Source: Botryococcus braunii (Eukaryota > Chlorophyta > Trebouxiophyceae). Taken from it: 17,500 nucleotides of DNA. The stretch spans positions 127,501-145,000 of the forward strand of contig KV908387.1 in assembly GCA_002005505.1 (NCBI GenBank), in the 5' to 3' direction. Below, piece after piece: positions 7,953 through 17,500 of the stretch. The position numbers and the translations under genes are program-made. Below the pieces are notes generated by a model that was given only the letters and a program-made list of their open reading frames with translations, searched no databases and was not told where the DNA came from. Numbering within the stretch: position 1 is the first letter of the stretch; every line of letters begins with the position of its first letter.

Positions 7953-8219
7953 ATGAACCTGTTGTCCTCAAGTTGTAGCTTAAGAAGCAGTGATGCTGGC
8001 CGACGGGACTTGGAAGCATTACTGCAAGCATTGATACAGTATGCCCCTGCCCCAAAGTCTTTCTCTTGTATTAGACTTGACAACCCACAATACAAAGAAT
8101 CCCCCTACCCATTGCTATCCTTCTTTAAGAAGGAAGCTAACACACATGGTGAACAAGCACACAATGTGCAAACTGATCTGAATTATGAGTTAAGCCCCCA
8201 CATACTGATAGACATGTAA
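7953..8219 (+). CDS. Possible 88-residue ORF, unknown
   Basis: An ATG-initiated frame ends at TAA. The product is mixed and hydrophilic, starting MNLLSSSCSLRSSDAGRRDL, with no signal peptide, membrane segment or domain that I recognise. Base composition is balanced and free of simple repeats, unlike most frames in this window. No overlapping minus-strand frame of similar size competes. The last codons overlap a possible donor (AT|GTAAGG), so this could be an exon instead. It may also be chance. Confidence 0.25.
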   Translation: MNLLSSSCSLRSSDAGRRDLEALLQALIQYAPAPKSFSCIRLDNPQYKESPYPLLSFFKKEANTHGEQAHNVQTDLNYELSPHILIDM

Positions 8220-8733
8220 GGCACAGGCTGAAATGCCTCAGGGCCTGCAGCACCTGGACAATGATGCTGCAGCATAGTTCTGCTAGGACCCCAACTCAAT
8301 GAAGCAATGTAATTTGAATAGGTCATTGAAGTAAACACAGTAGAAAGGCACATTATCTGTCCTTACCTTACATTTGGCCAGCCCAGAGGCCTAAACGAGC
8401 CCCAACCTCAGGCAAGCCGTGCCTCATCCATGCTTAGCCGTTTCTTGCCGTGCCAAAACAGCCTCGAGAGCCTTCGTAAAAGCAGTCTAATAACTTATCC
8501 AAGCATGGAATAACTAATACAACAAGATTGGAGAAACATAAGTTACTCCGGAGCACAAAAATTCAAAATGCAGGCGACGTAGCTGTTGCACGCCCCACGC
8601 AACTCCGTCGCCAGCTGTTCAATGATAGACTTGAAACAAAAATGCTCCACAAACACAAATTTTATCTTCGGAATGTTGGTCTATGTGTTGGTCCAACTCA
8701 CAGACCAATGTTGAACCAATACCGTCTTGGACG
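8220..8733. other. Gene-free stretch
   Basis: One 75-codon plus-strand frame (8528-8755) opens at TTG, not ATG, and shows no domain. No repeat array or RNA gene is visible. Confidence 0.4.
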
Positions 8734-8767
8734 TCCCGTGTGTCACCTAACGTGACAGTGTCACGGG
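8734..8767. repeat. Small hairpin
   Basis: TGTCAC and GTGACA face each other across the 5-base loop CTAAC. CCCGTG and CACGGG extend the stem beyond a short bulge on the right arm. No downstream T-run or known family identifies it. Confidence 0.6.
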
Positions 8768-9463
8768 AACGGCGAATTGTAGCTGCAGCTGCCCCGACCT
8801 GTCCCGGACTTGTTTATGTGCCTCCCGTTCGATGTCCTACGGAGGCTGAAAATATGCAGCTGTGCACTGTATCCTTTATTTCTACCATTTTCCAGAATCT
8901 GAAGCTGGAGATTGGGAGCAGCTCAGCGGTAACTACCTGAGGTCTAGTTTGCACAGTGTCCGCGCGTTGTCTGTGTTTTGTTTTTGGATAAGCTGCTTCA
9001 CGGTTGTTATTTTGAGAAATGTTTTCAAGGATTATGATTTATATGAGTTGTGTTGGATTCAATGAGCTGCTAAAGGGTGCGTCCAGGTAGGTCACTTTGG
9101 GTTTCGTCAGTCTGTTTTGGCTTTCATGTCTGGCCGGCTAGAAGCAACAAAGAAGATTTCCGGACTTGTTTCTGTTTATATGTATACCAGTGAACTACCT
9201 GTCTCTTTGCTTGTGTGCCCTGGAAAAGAAACTGTGCTGGGTGAGGGCCCACCTTGCAGGGCTAACTCTGAAAACCTATATCATGCAACAGTTTGGGGAT
9301 TATCCAAGCCGGTCCACTCAGGTGCAGAGCAGAGAGGCCAGACCTGCCTGCACAATGAGCGTAAAAGCCGAGGCCATAGCTTCCTACACAAGGAACTGCT
9401 GCTTTCTACCATGCAGGGGCGCCAGCGCTCACGCCTATTTACCTCTTCCCCCCCTCCCCCCCC
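8768..9463. other. Gene-free stretch
   Basis: Several plus-strand frames of 65-90 codons overlap here without motifs, and no minus-strand frame is seen until 9281. The largest plus frame owes its length to the following (CT)n. A C-rich run at about 9448-9464 leads into the microsatellite. Confidence 0.4.
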
Positions 9464-9832
<369 letters not shown>

Positions 9833-9834
<2 letters not shown>

Positions 9835-10148
9835 TTTCTTTTATGTGCTGGGTATGAGCCTTGGGGGTAAATGTGGAGAATCTCGACTGGAGACCAACTT
9901 CAAAGTACATCAGAACCAAGAGATACCCCTGTTCATAGCGTCAGAAGGTTTCCTTATCCAGGGAAAGCAGTTCTTTGGTGCAAACATGGAGCAAGGTTTC
10001 TCTGGCTACTGGCATGGCAAGGGCATCCTTCAACAATAGCAAGGGCATTCAGGTGCACCTGGCTTCTTGGCTTTTCGATTCAGTTTTCCACTAGATTACC
10101 TAATTGCAAGGCAGGTTACAGAGTAGCCGGCTACTTCATTGTTCTTTT
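9833..10148. other. Gene-free stretch
   Basis: Unique-looking sequence between two repeat clusters. Open frames of about 94 codons or fewer lie outside the microsatellite and show no domain. Confidence 0.35.
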
Positions 10149-10291
10149 AGTATGACTACGGGTCATACTGGTACCTTCATCGGTACCAAAGCGTTGCTGT
10201 CGGGGAAAGTTCTGGTTTACAATCTGTCTTTGACAACCCCCTTGCAAGGGGGATGTAGGGGGAGATAGGCCAAGGGCAATTGCCCTTGGCC
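10149..10291. repeat. Cluster of four adjacent perfect inverted repeats
   Basis: In order: arms AGTATGAC and GTCATACT with a 5-base loop (10149-10169); GGTACC repeated across TTCATC (10170-10187); a 16-bp palindrome CCCCCTTGCAAGGGGG (10237-10252); and a 24-bp perfect palindrome at 10268-10291 whose left arm is GGCCAAGGGCAA. The cluster runs straight into a short CT tract and then the ~400-bp GT tract. No coding frame spans it. Confidence 0.9.
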
Positions 10292-10310
10292 CCCTCTCTC
10301 TCTCTTTGTC

Positions 10311-10707
<397 letters not shown>

Positions 10708-10737
10708 CTGGGTGTGTGTGGCTGTGGCTGGGTGTGG

Positions 10738-10865
10738 CTGCAGATTAAACTTTTGGAGATGATGGCTCAAATTTGCTGGCCTGGCAGAGAGGGGTTGTGG
10801 GAGGCCCCTGGCACCCTAGGGGAGGAGTATATACATCTGACTTTTAGTGGTCTTTGCAGACATGG
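10738..10865 (+). repeat. Dispersed element abutting (GT)n, copy 2
   Basis: This begins CTGCAGATTAAAC, then TTGGAGATGATGGCTCA, GGCAGAG, GGGGTTGTGGGAGG, GGAGGAGTATATAC and TTTAGTGG. These blocks occur in the same order on the minus strand at 6992-6887. A 14-bp insertion (CCCCTGGCACCCTA) distinguishes this copy. The two copies are inverted relative to each other, and each starts right after a TG tract. Confidence 0.75.
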
Positions 10866-10978
10866 GGATGGGAAACAGGTTGGACATGCATTTTGCATGA
10901 TGTCCAGATGGCTGTGACCCTTGGACAGCTGTCATGAGGTGACATTCATCCTTGCAATGGTACTTTCTTGGTCTGGGA

Positions 10979-11174
10979 TTCTTTTGGGAACAATGTGGGA
11001 TTGGTGTGGGAACGTGGGATCGAGGTGGGATCGATGTGGGATTGGTGGGATTGCGACTACAAAATCCCACCGAATGTGGGATCGATGTGGGATTCTGGTG
11101 GGATCAATGTGGGATTGCCGTGGGATCAATCTGGGACCGTGGGATCAATGTGGGATAATTTCGTTCTCCCAGTG
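10979..11174 (-). repeat. 11-bp palindromic satellite element, copy 2
   Basis: GGGATCGATGT-type units run from about 10979 to 11155, with one switch of orientation around 11064-11080 (ATCCCACC against GGTGGGAT). The right edge, AATTTCGTTCTCCCAGTG at 11157-11174, is the reverse complement of the left edge of the copy at 5351. Over 35 bp (11140-11174 against 5351-5385) there is a single mismatch. Beyond the edge the flanks of the two copies soon diverge. Confidence 0.88.
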
Positions 11175-11235
11175 TAGGGTCCCATTTAGAATAAAACTTG
11201 TAGCAAATTTCATATGGTCCCCTTTCTAAACCCCT

Positions 11236-11361
11236 ATACATACTAGTACTGTCATACCATTGCTAAACCCTATACGTACTAGCTAGTACGTATAGGGTTA
11301 ACTATAGTACTGTCATACCATTGCTAAACCCTGTACGTACTAGTACTGTCATACCGGTCAG
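11236..11361. repeat. Inverted/tandem repeat cluster with a 34-bp perfect palindrome
   Basis: The phrase AGTACTGTCATACC occurs three times, and CATTGCTAAACCCT follows it twice, giving direct repeats. Between the first two copies lies a perfect 34-bp palindrome at 11266-11299, left arm AACCCTATACGTACTAG. The same arm word, CTAAACCC(C)TATAC, also opens the cluster. It is AT-rich and not coding. Confidence 0.9.
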
Positions 11362-11449
11362 TTAATATATTACTCGAAATGCTTACTGTATGTACTGATA
11401 CTCTTGTACACATGTGCTATCAGCTGAGTTATACTTCATGCATGTAGTA

Positions 11450-11520
11450 CTCAGTATACTATGTACATATATGTACATATGTACGTAAGTACATATGTAC
11501 TACTACTTCGCGCATGTACT
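11450..11520. repeat. GTAC/CATATG short palindrome cluster
   Basis: Successive self-complementary words GTACATATATGTAC, GTACATATGTAC and GTACATATGTAC overlap or adjoin within 70 bp. It resembles a decayed inverted-repeat satellite and continues the style of the preceding cluster. Confidence 0.7.
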
Positions 11521-12634
<1,114 letters not shown>

Positions 12635-12637
<3 letters not shown>

Positions 12638-12898
12638 CACACACGTGTTATCATTGTTGCTATTGCCTGTTGTGCTGCCTTACTGTTAACGGTAGCACCA
12701 GCAACATTGTTTGTGTATGAAAACCCTTCGTCATTTTCACCAGTGCTTGATGCCACCACCGTCTTCGTCATCAGGATCAGCGCTGCTCTACTTCATGAAG
12801 TACCCAGCTTGATCAAGTTGGATATAGATGATCATTTTCGTCTCGTGGGTTTACATTTCGATTCCCCTGCTTTCCCCTTTGACCTTCCCGCCCCTTAA
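12635..12898 (+). CDS. Possible 87-residue ORF with hydrophobic N-terminus
   Basis: An ATG created at the very end of the (AC)n tract opens a frame to TAA. The N-terminus is MHTRVIIVAIACCAALLLTV, with one positive residue and then a ~20-residue hydrophobic stretch. It could pass as a signal peptide or membrane anchor. The rest is non-repetitive, with no Cys pattern or domain I know. Starting exactly at the microsatellite edge and lacking other support, it may be chance. Confidence 0.22.
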
Positions 12899-12980
12899 AA
12901 CATCAAAAGCTCGTTTCCTCGGCAGTTGCAACATCTGGCCAAGCGCAGACAGAAGGTGGGAGGGAGCTTGCAAGCTCGGA

Positions 12981-13288
12981 GAGAAGGTGTGGGTGCCTAT
13001 TCCAGGGTACTGGAATAGACAGGACATGTACGAAAACCTCAGCGCCCGATGGATATGCCCGAGTCCGGTATTCCAACCTGCATCCGCATGCCCCCCCCCC
13101 CCCCCCACCCGGCATCCAACTAAACGTATGTTAGCACCACACGAGTGTGTTGGATGAAAAAATATGGGTGCATACCCCAGAGGTACTGGGACAAACACGA
13201 CATGTAGGAAAACCTCAGCGCCGGATGGGTATGCCCGAGTCCAGTATTCCAACCTGCATCCGCATGGCCCCCCCCCCCCCGATCCAAC
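12981..13288 (+). repeat. Two-copy tandem duplication, ~175-bp spacing
   Basis: Copy 1 (12981-13120) and copy 2 (13153-13288) share GGGTGC, GACATGTA, AAAACCTCAGCGCC, ATGCCCGAGTCC and TATTCCAACCTGCATCCGCA. Each has a C homopolymer (16 C at 13091-13106; about 13 C at 13268-13280) and then ATCCAAC. Identity is high apart from the first 50 bp. The C-runs differ in length, which is the likely cause of frame differences. No coding role is visible. Confidence 0.9.
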
Positions 13289-14564
<1,276 letters not shown>

Positions 14565-14737
14565 TCAAGCAGGCGGAGCGGCGAGGTTCTGCAGGTTGAG
14601 CTGGCGGCCAGCAAGACGCATGAGGTCTTGCTGAGTAAGCAGCTGCCCTCCGATAATGGCCCCCCCACCTGGCAGAGGACCGGCGTCCCGTGGGGGCCTG
14701 GGACCGCACAACTCCCCCCTCTGCACACTCAGAAGCT
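14565..14737 (-). CDS. Possible terminal exon of an unidentified gene
   Basis: Read on the minus strand, an acceptor-like TCTGAGTGTGCAG precedes a frame that starts RGELCGPRPPRDAG and ends with GGQLLTQQDLMRLAGRQLNL and a short Ala/Pro tail, stopping at TGA. The Gln/Leu-rich helical composition is coding-like, and the other frames here look random. Upstream exons are uncertain; a minus frame at 14929-14729 with words such as AFTEGGVWALTEECVSGLY is one candidate. No domain is recognised. Confidence 0.3.
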
Positions 14738-14989
14738 GATCCAGGTCCCCCCCTCGGGCGCAGTACTCATGCCAGTCCCCTCGCTGCGATACAGCCCCGA
14801 CACACATTCCTCTGTCAGCGCCCAGACACCGCCCTCTGTGAAAGCTTGCCTCATGAAACAATCCCGCGGCACGCAACCCTTGGTCCCTTCGGTTCCGCAG
14901 CTGATAACACCCTCCATGCAGGATCCCAATCAGTTGCATATGGCCCAAGGACGGATTCCTTTTTCTTCCGGAAAATAAAAGAGTGAGAA

Positions 14990-15061
14990 TTATAAAAACT
15001 GAATAGGAAAGGGCGGGTGTGGGAGGAAAGTGAAAAAATGATCGAGGTTGTTCTTCTTCTT

Positions 15062-15093
<32 letters not shown>

Positions 15094-15262
15094 TGTTGTT
15101 GCTGCTGCGGTTGTCCTTGTTCTTGTTCATGCTGGCTTCAAGGTGCTTCATGTCTGTCAGAGGGGCATCCTCAAGTGCCAGGTATCCTGGCCCTCCCTCC
15201 TCTCCTCCATACCCTTCGCTTTTGAATCCCAAAACTCGTCGCAAAGACTTGACACACAACAG
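14990..15262 (-). CDS. Possible C-terminal exon with poly-Asp tract
   Basis: A good acceptor context (TTTTTATGTCTTTTGTCTGAG then GGCTTGAG) precedes a 90-codon frame, LLCVKSLRRVLGFKSEGYGG and onwards, ending at TAA. It includes ALEDAPLTDMKHLEASM, then an Asn/Lys-rich piece, ten Asp from the (GAC)n repeat, and KKKNNLDHF. The acidic, hydrophilic text before the repeat is coding-like. If the acceptor is at 15264/15263 (phase 0), it joins in frame to the exon ending at 15586 (donor GTC|GTACTG, phase 0). The last ~25 codons could be intron or UTR read-through. Confidence 0.35.
15061..15092. repeat. (GTC)n / (GAC)n trinucleotide repeat
   Basis: About ten GTC units on the plus strand, bordered by CTTCTT and GTTGTT units. 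On the minus strand they read Asp10 between Asn and Lys runs. A period of 3 is what purifying selection on frame tolerates, unlike the dinucleotide tracts elsewhere. Confidence 0.9.
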
Positions 15263-15585
15263 CTCAAGCCCTCAGACAAAAGACATAAAAACCAGAACAG
15301 GTCGCGCTCGCAGAGAGACTTGATATCCCGATAGCTCGGTGAATACAAGAACAGCCACCCCATTTCTACATCCAGAGGTAGAAAACGCAAGGACAGCTAG
15401 CCATTTTCCACATTGTTGGGTGGGACATGCAATCACAGATTGCAGTCTTCTAACACCTTAGGTAGTGAAGGTAAGAACGGCTAGCCTGTTCTAAGCACCC
15501 CCATTTTTCAAAGCACCACCATTGTGATGAGACTTGGATGAGGTGGGGTCAGACACCAGGCCGGACCACTCTACCGGAGCAGTAC

Positions 15586-15729
15586 GACATGTGACCCCAC
15601 AGCGTCTCCATCCAGGTAGCGATCATTTTCAGCATAGAAGCTGTGGAGTCCAGTGTATACAGCTTGTATGCTGAAAATGATCTTCTTCAAGCCAGGAACA
15701 TCCAAGAACACCGGTGCCAGGATCTCAGC
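15586..15729 (-). CDS. Probable exon of an unidentified helical-repeat protein
   Basis: A 48-codon piece begins AEILAPVFLDVPGLKKIIFS and continues IQAVYTGLHSFYAENDRYLD, with normal amino-acid usage and no simple repeat. The pyrimidine-rich acceptor (CTCCACCCTCCGGGAAG) at 15731-15730 is phase 0. The matching donor, CTTCGA|GTATGT, lies across the (CA)n tract at 15931/15930 and is also phase 0. Downstream it may end at GTC|GTACTG (15586), at CCG|GTAGAG (15575), or run to the TAG at 15571-15573. The family is not recognised. Confidence 0.45.
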
Positions 15730-15796
15730 CTTCCCGGAGGGTGGAGGATCCAGCAAAAGTAAGGAGTCCGAGTAAAAGCCTGTCTGTGTCTGTGTC

Positions 15797-15892
<96 letters not shown>

Positions 15893-15930
15893 GTGCGGGG
15901 GTGGGAGGGAGGGGGCAGAGGGCCACATAC
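15730..15930 (-). other. Proposed intron carrying a (CA)n tract
   Basis: It begins GTATGT, a strong donor, and ends in a pyrimidine-rich acceptor GGGAAG, joining two phase-0 exons. The (AC)n microsatellite (15802-15894 on the plus strand as TG) fills its centre. Confidence 0.45.
15802..15894 (+). repeat. (TG)n microsatellite within proposed intron
   Basis: About 46 TG units preceded by TGTCTGTGTCTG and ending in GCGCGCGG. Confidence 0.97.
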
Positions 15931-16184
15931 TCGAAGGGCCTCCTGGGCCTCCTGCACTTCGGGGGGCACATCGGCGCGGCTGGTCGCCGCACGCAGCAAT
16001 TGGGCCAACGTGATGGCGAAACCGGCTGCTGGGGACCGTTGTCCGATGGGTACCCCGACGGCCCCCGGCCCAGCTCTACCAGGCGCACTTGCAGGCTGTC
16101 CTCCGTCAGCACCTCCACCTCCTCCGGAAGGCCCATTGCCCGCTGCACTAGGGGCGTCCACAGCAAGGGGATCTTGCTTACCAT
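15931..16184 (-). CDS. Probable exon(s) of the helical-repeat protein, frame change inside
   Basis: Two coding-like segments lie in different minus frames. The first (16184 to about 16040) reads MVSKIPLLWTPLVQRAMGLP and then EEVEVLTEDSLQVRLVELG. The second (about 16025 to 15931) reads AGFAITLAQLLRAATSRADV and PPEVQEAQEALR, ending at the GTATGT donor. Both have the Leu/Ala/Glu-rich pattern of amphipathic helices. No GT-AG pair of matching phase joins them in the ~60 bp between. An acceptor CCCCAGCAG ends at 16026 in phase 1, but no phase-1 GT donor precedes it. A frameshift mutation, a pseudogene, a non-canonical intron or an error are all possible. Confidence 0.4.
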
Positions 16185-16593
16185 GGAGTGCCTGCTCCCC
16201 CGCCCACCCACCGCACATTACCCTCAGACCAAGCACGGCTGCAGCAGCACCGCGCTGTGATCCAAGATTTGGACAAGCGCCTCGACTCTTGCAAAAAGCA
16301 TACAGCGGAGCCCTCGAGCAACAACAACCACAAACACCAACAACTTTACAAACATATTTTTAGAATTCTTCTACTTTCTGTAATATTAATATAGAATATA
16401 CCAACACGCACGAGCTTTTTCAAGTGTTGGAAGCGCTGGGATACAACACAGATGTGAGGTTTGGGGGTTCATTGTGAGGAATGCTGTGCTGCAAGGCGTG
16501 TGAAGGCGTGCATGCTGCGTGTTGTGTGAATGCAGACGAGAGGGGAGATGTTCGGGGTTCTAAGGGTTAGGAGGAGTGTGTGGAGGAGCGTAC
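16185..16593. other. Putative intronic stretch
   Basis: This lies between two coding-like minus-strand segments. It starts on the minus strand with a donor-like CG|GTACGC at 16594/16593. It is AT-rich around 16360-16400, and one acceptor ending TGGATCACAG lies near 16251. No repeat or separate gene is seen. Confidence 0.35.
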
Positions 16594-16771
16594 CGAAATA
16601 TCCTGAGGCAGAGCGACTGCAAAGGGTTGCTGATGGGAGAGGTCACAGCCCAGCCCATGAGTTTGGGGATGATCCCGGTCTCTGAGATCTCGTGGTCGAT
16701 CACATGGGCCCCTCCCTTTAGTAAGCTGGCCACCACCATGGCCACCCCACCACATGCAGCCCTGGTCCATA
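16594..16771 (-). CDS. Probable exon, ARM/HEAT-like helical repeat
   Basis: After the acceptor GTGCCTGGGGTGCCGCAG the frame reads WTRAACGGVAMVVASLLKGG, AHVIDHEISETGIIPKLMGW, then AVTSPISNPLQSLCLRIF, to a phase-2 donor TTTCG|GTACGC. The layout (small hydrophobic helix, Gly break, IIPKLM, then a longer Leu-rich helix after a Pro/Asn turn) resembles Armadillo-type repeats such as xGxIPxLxxLL. This is pattern resemblance only, and the protein is not identified. The next exon joins only if it starts in phase 2, which was not established. Confidence 0.45.
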
Positions 16772-17017
16772 CTGCGGCACCCCAGGCACAAACTTAACAA
16801 AGTGCAGAGCCCCTGTGACTCCCTGGACCCTCCTATATGGATCCCATGCAAAATGATGCCCGTGTGCAGCTTCTGGTGAGGCGGCCCCGCCGGAAGGAAG
16901 GCGCGGGTGGCGGCCCGCCTGTGGGAGTGCGCACCCTTGCGCCTGCGTATGCAGGCACTCACACACCAACAACACAACCATCTGTGCGCGTTCCCACCCA
17001 CATGCCCCCCCCCCACC

Positions 17018-17025
<8 letters not shown>
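16772..17025. other. Upstream of the helical-repeat exon, unresolved
   Basis: Minus-strand frames here overlap (for example one containing RRVQGVTGALHFVKFV) and may hide another exon of the same gene, but no splice pair could be settled. It is GC-rich around 16880-16950. Confidence 0.3.

Positions 17026-17093
<68 letters not shown>
17026..17093 (+). repeat. (CA)n microsatellite
   Basis: About 34 CA units preceded by a C-run and (CCCA) units at 17004-17026. Confidence 0.97.
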
Positions 17094-17095
<2 letters not shown>

Positions 17096-17290
17096 GGCGT
17101 AATCCCGCACTTAAACTCCCAGGTTCATGCTTTCGGGACTGATGAAATCTCAGACCGCATTCATCAGGCTTGGACTCTCCAGTACATCGGGCCATCACTG
17201 ACATAGTACTGCCATAATTGGGGAGCAGTACGGGAGCAAAATAGGACTGCAGCATCGGACATCCTGGAATGCTAGATTCATGGGAAGGCG
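17094..17290. other. Short gene-free stretch
   Basis: Unique-looking sequence with no frame over 60 codons independent of the microsatellite. Confidence 0.4.
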
Positions 17291-17417
17291 GGAATGCACA
17301 GTGCCAGCATGCACATCCTAATGCACACCCAAAACCCTAAACCCTAAACCTAAACCCTAATCCCGAAAGCACAGTAAAACCTTAGACCCCAATCCCGAAC
17401 GCACAGTACCAGCATGT
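17291..17417 (+). repeat. Direct repeat pair around telomere-like block
   Basis: GAATGCACAGTGCCAGCATG (17291-17310) recurs as GAACGCACAGTACCAGCATG (17397-17416). A partial third copy, CCCGAAAGCACAGTA, lies at 17362-17376. The telomere-like block sits between the first and the partial copy. Confidence 0.75.
17332..17360 (+). repeat. Interstitial telomere-like repeat (CCCTAAA)n
   Basis: AAACCCTAAACCCTAAACC then TAAACCCTAA gives about four units of the plant/algal telomere motif, one shortened by a base. Non-telomeric DNA continues on the right, so this is internal. It could also be a short telo-box. Confidence 0.85.
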
Positions 17418-17500
17418 GTGGGTGGGATGTGGAGGGCGGCGGGCGGGCCGATGACGGGCGGGCGCTGGACATAAATATTTGAAATATTTGAAATAGCACG
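17418..17500. other. G-rich end segment, nothing recognised
   Basis: GGGTGGGATGTGGAGGGCGG and GGGCGGGC-type words give several G-runs, followed by AAATATTTGAAATATTTGAAAT, a 10-bp direct repeat. No gene is seen to the window edge. Confidence 0.5.

Noticed and set aside
8528..8755. A 75-codon plus frame
   Set aside because: It opens at TTG, which is unlikely as a eukaryotic start, and shows no motif.
15571..16236. A continuous 221-codon minus frame through the (CA)n tract
   Set aside because: It mixes one coding-like segment with a Gly/Ala-rich out-of-frame translation and a His-Thr run. Splice sites around the tract explain the data better.

Overview
The window is eukaryotic nuclear DNA. It has no operon-like layout, and the protein-coding stretches I can support are short exons with GT-AG junctions on the minus strand. 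Most of the length is non-coding and very rich in microsatellites ((CA)n, (GA)n, (AT)n, (GAC)n), minisatellites and perfect palindromes. Two clues suggest a photosynthetic eukaryote, most likely a green alga: a gene with two AP2/ERF-type DNA-binding domains, and a short block of plant/algal-type telomere repeat (CCCTAAA) near the right end. A prasinophyte-like green alga with a repeat-swollen genome is my guess. A dinoflagellate or another AP2-bearing lineage cannot be excluded from sequence alone. Layout, left to right: 1-1256 holds a 3 x 41-bp tandem repeat, a T21 tract and a degenerate 30-39-bp minisatellite. 1260-2566 (minus) is the best gene in the window, a 3- or 4-exon AP2-domain regulator. 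2968-2994 is a G-quadruplex motif. 3050-4110 is a roughly 1-kb minisatellite of ~39-42-bp units. 4531-4606 and 5077-5235 are two more small tandem repeats. 5351-5821 is an array of an 11-bp palindrome-rich unit (GGGATCGATGT) that recurs, inverted and with the same 18-19-bp edge sequence, at 10979-11174. This pair is the best candidate for an undescribed repeat element here. 6013-6060, 10149-10291, 11266-11299 and 11754-11771 are perfect or near-perfect inverted repeats. 6887-6992 and 10738-10865 are two inverted copies of another dispersed element, each abutting a (TG/CA)n tract on the same side. 6993-7563, 9464-9832, 10311-10706, 12447-12635, 14013-14149, 15802-15894 and 17026-17093 are long microsatellites. 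12981-13288 is a two-copy tandem duplication. 14565-16771 (minus) contains several coding-like pieces, which I read as exons of an unidentified alpha-helical (ARM/HEAT-like) protein plus a separate terminal exon. One internal reading-frame change remains unresolved. Apart from the AP2 gene, gene calls are tentative. The long open frames reading poly-Cys/Val, His/Thr, Ser/Leu, Arg/Glu or Ile/Tyr are microsatellite translations and are not reported as genes. No genes act visibly together; the AP2 gene and the helical-repeat gene are far apart and look unrelated.
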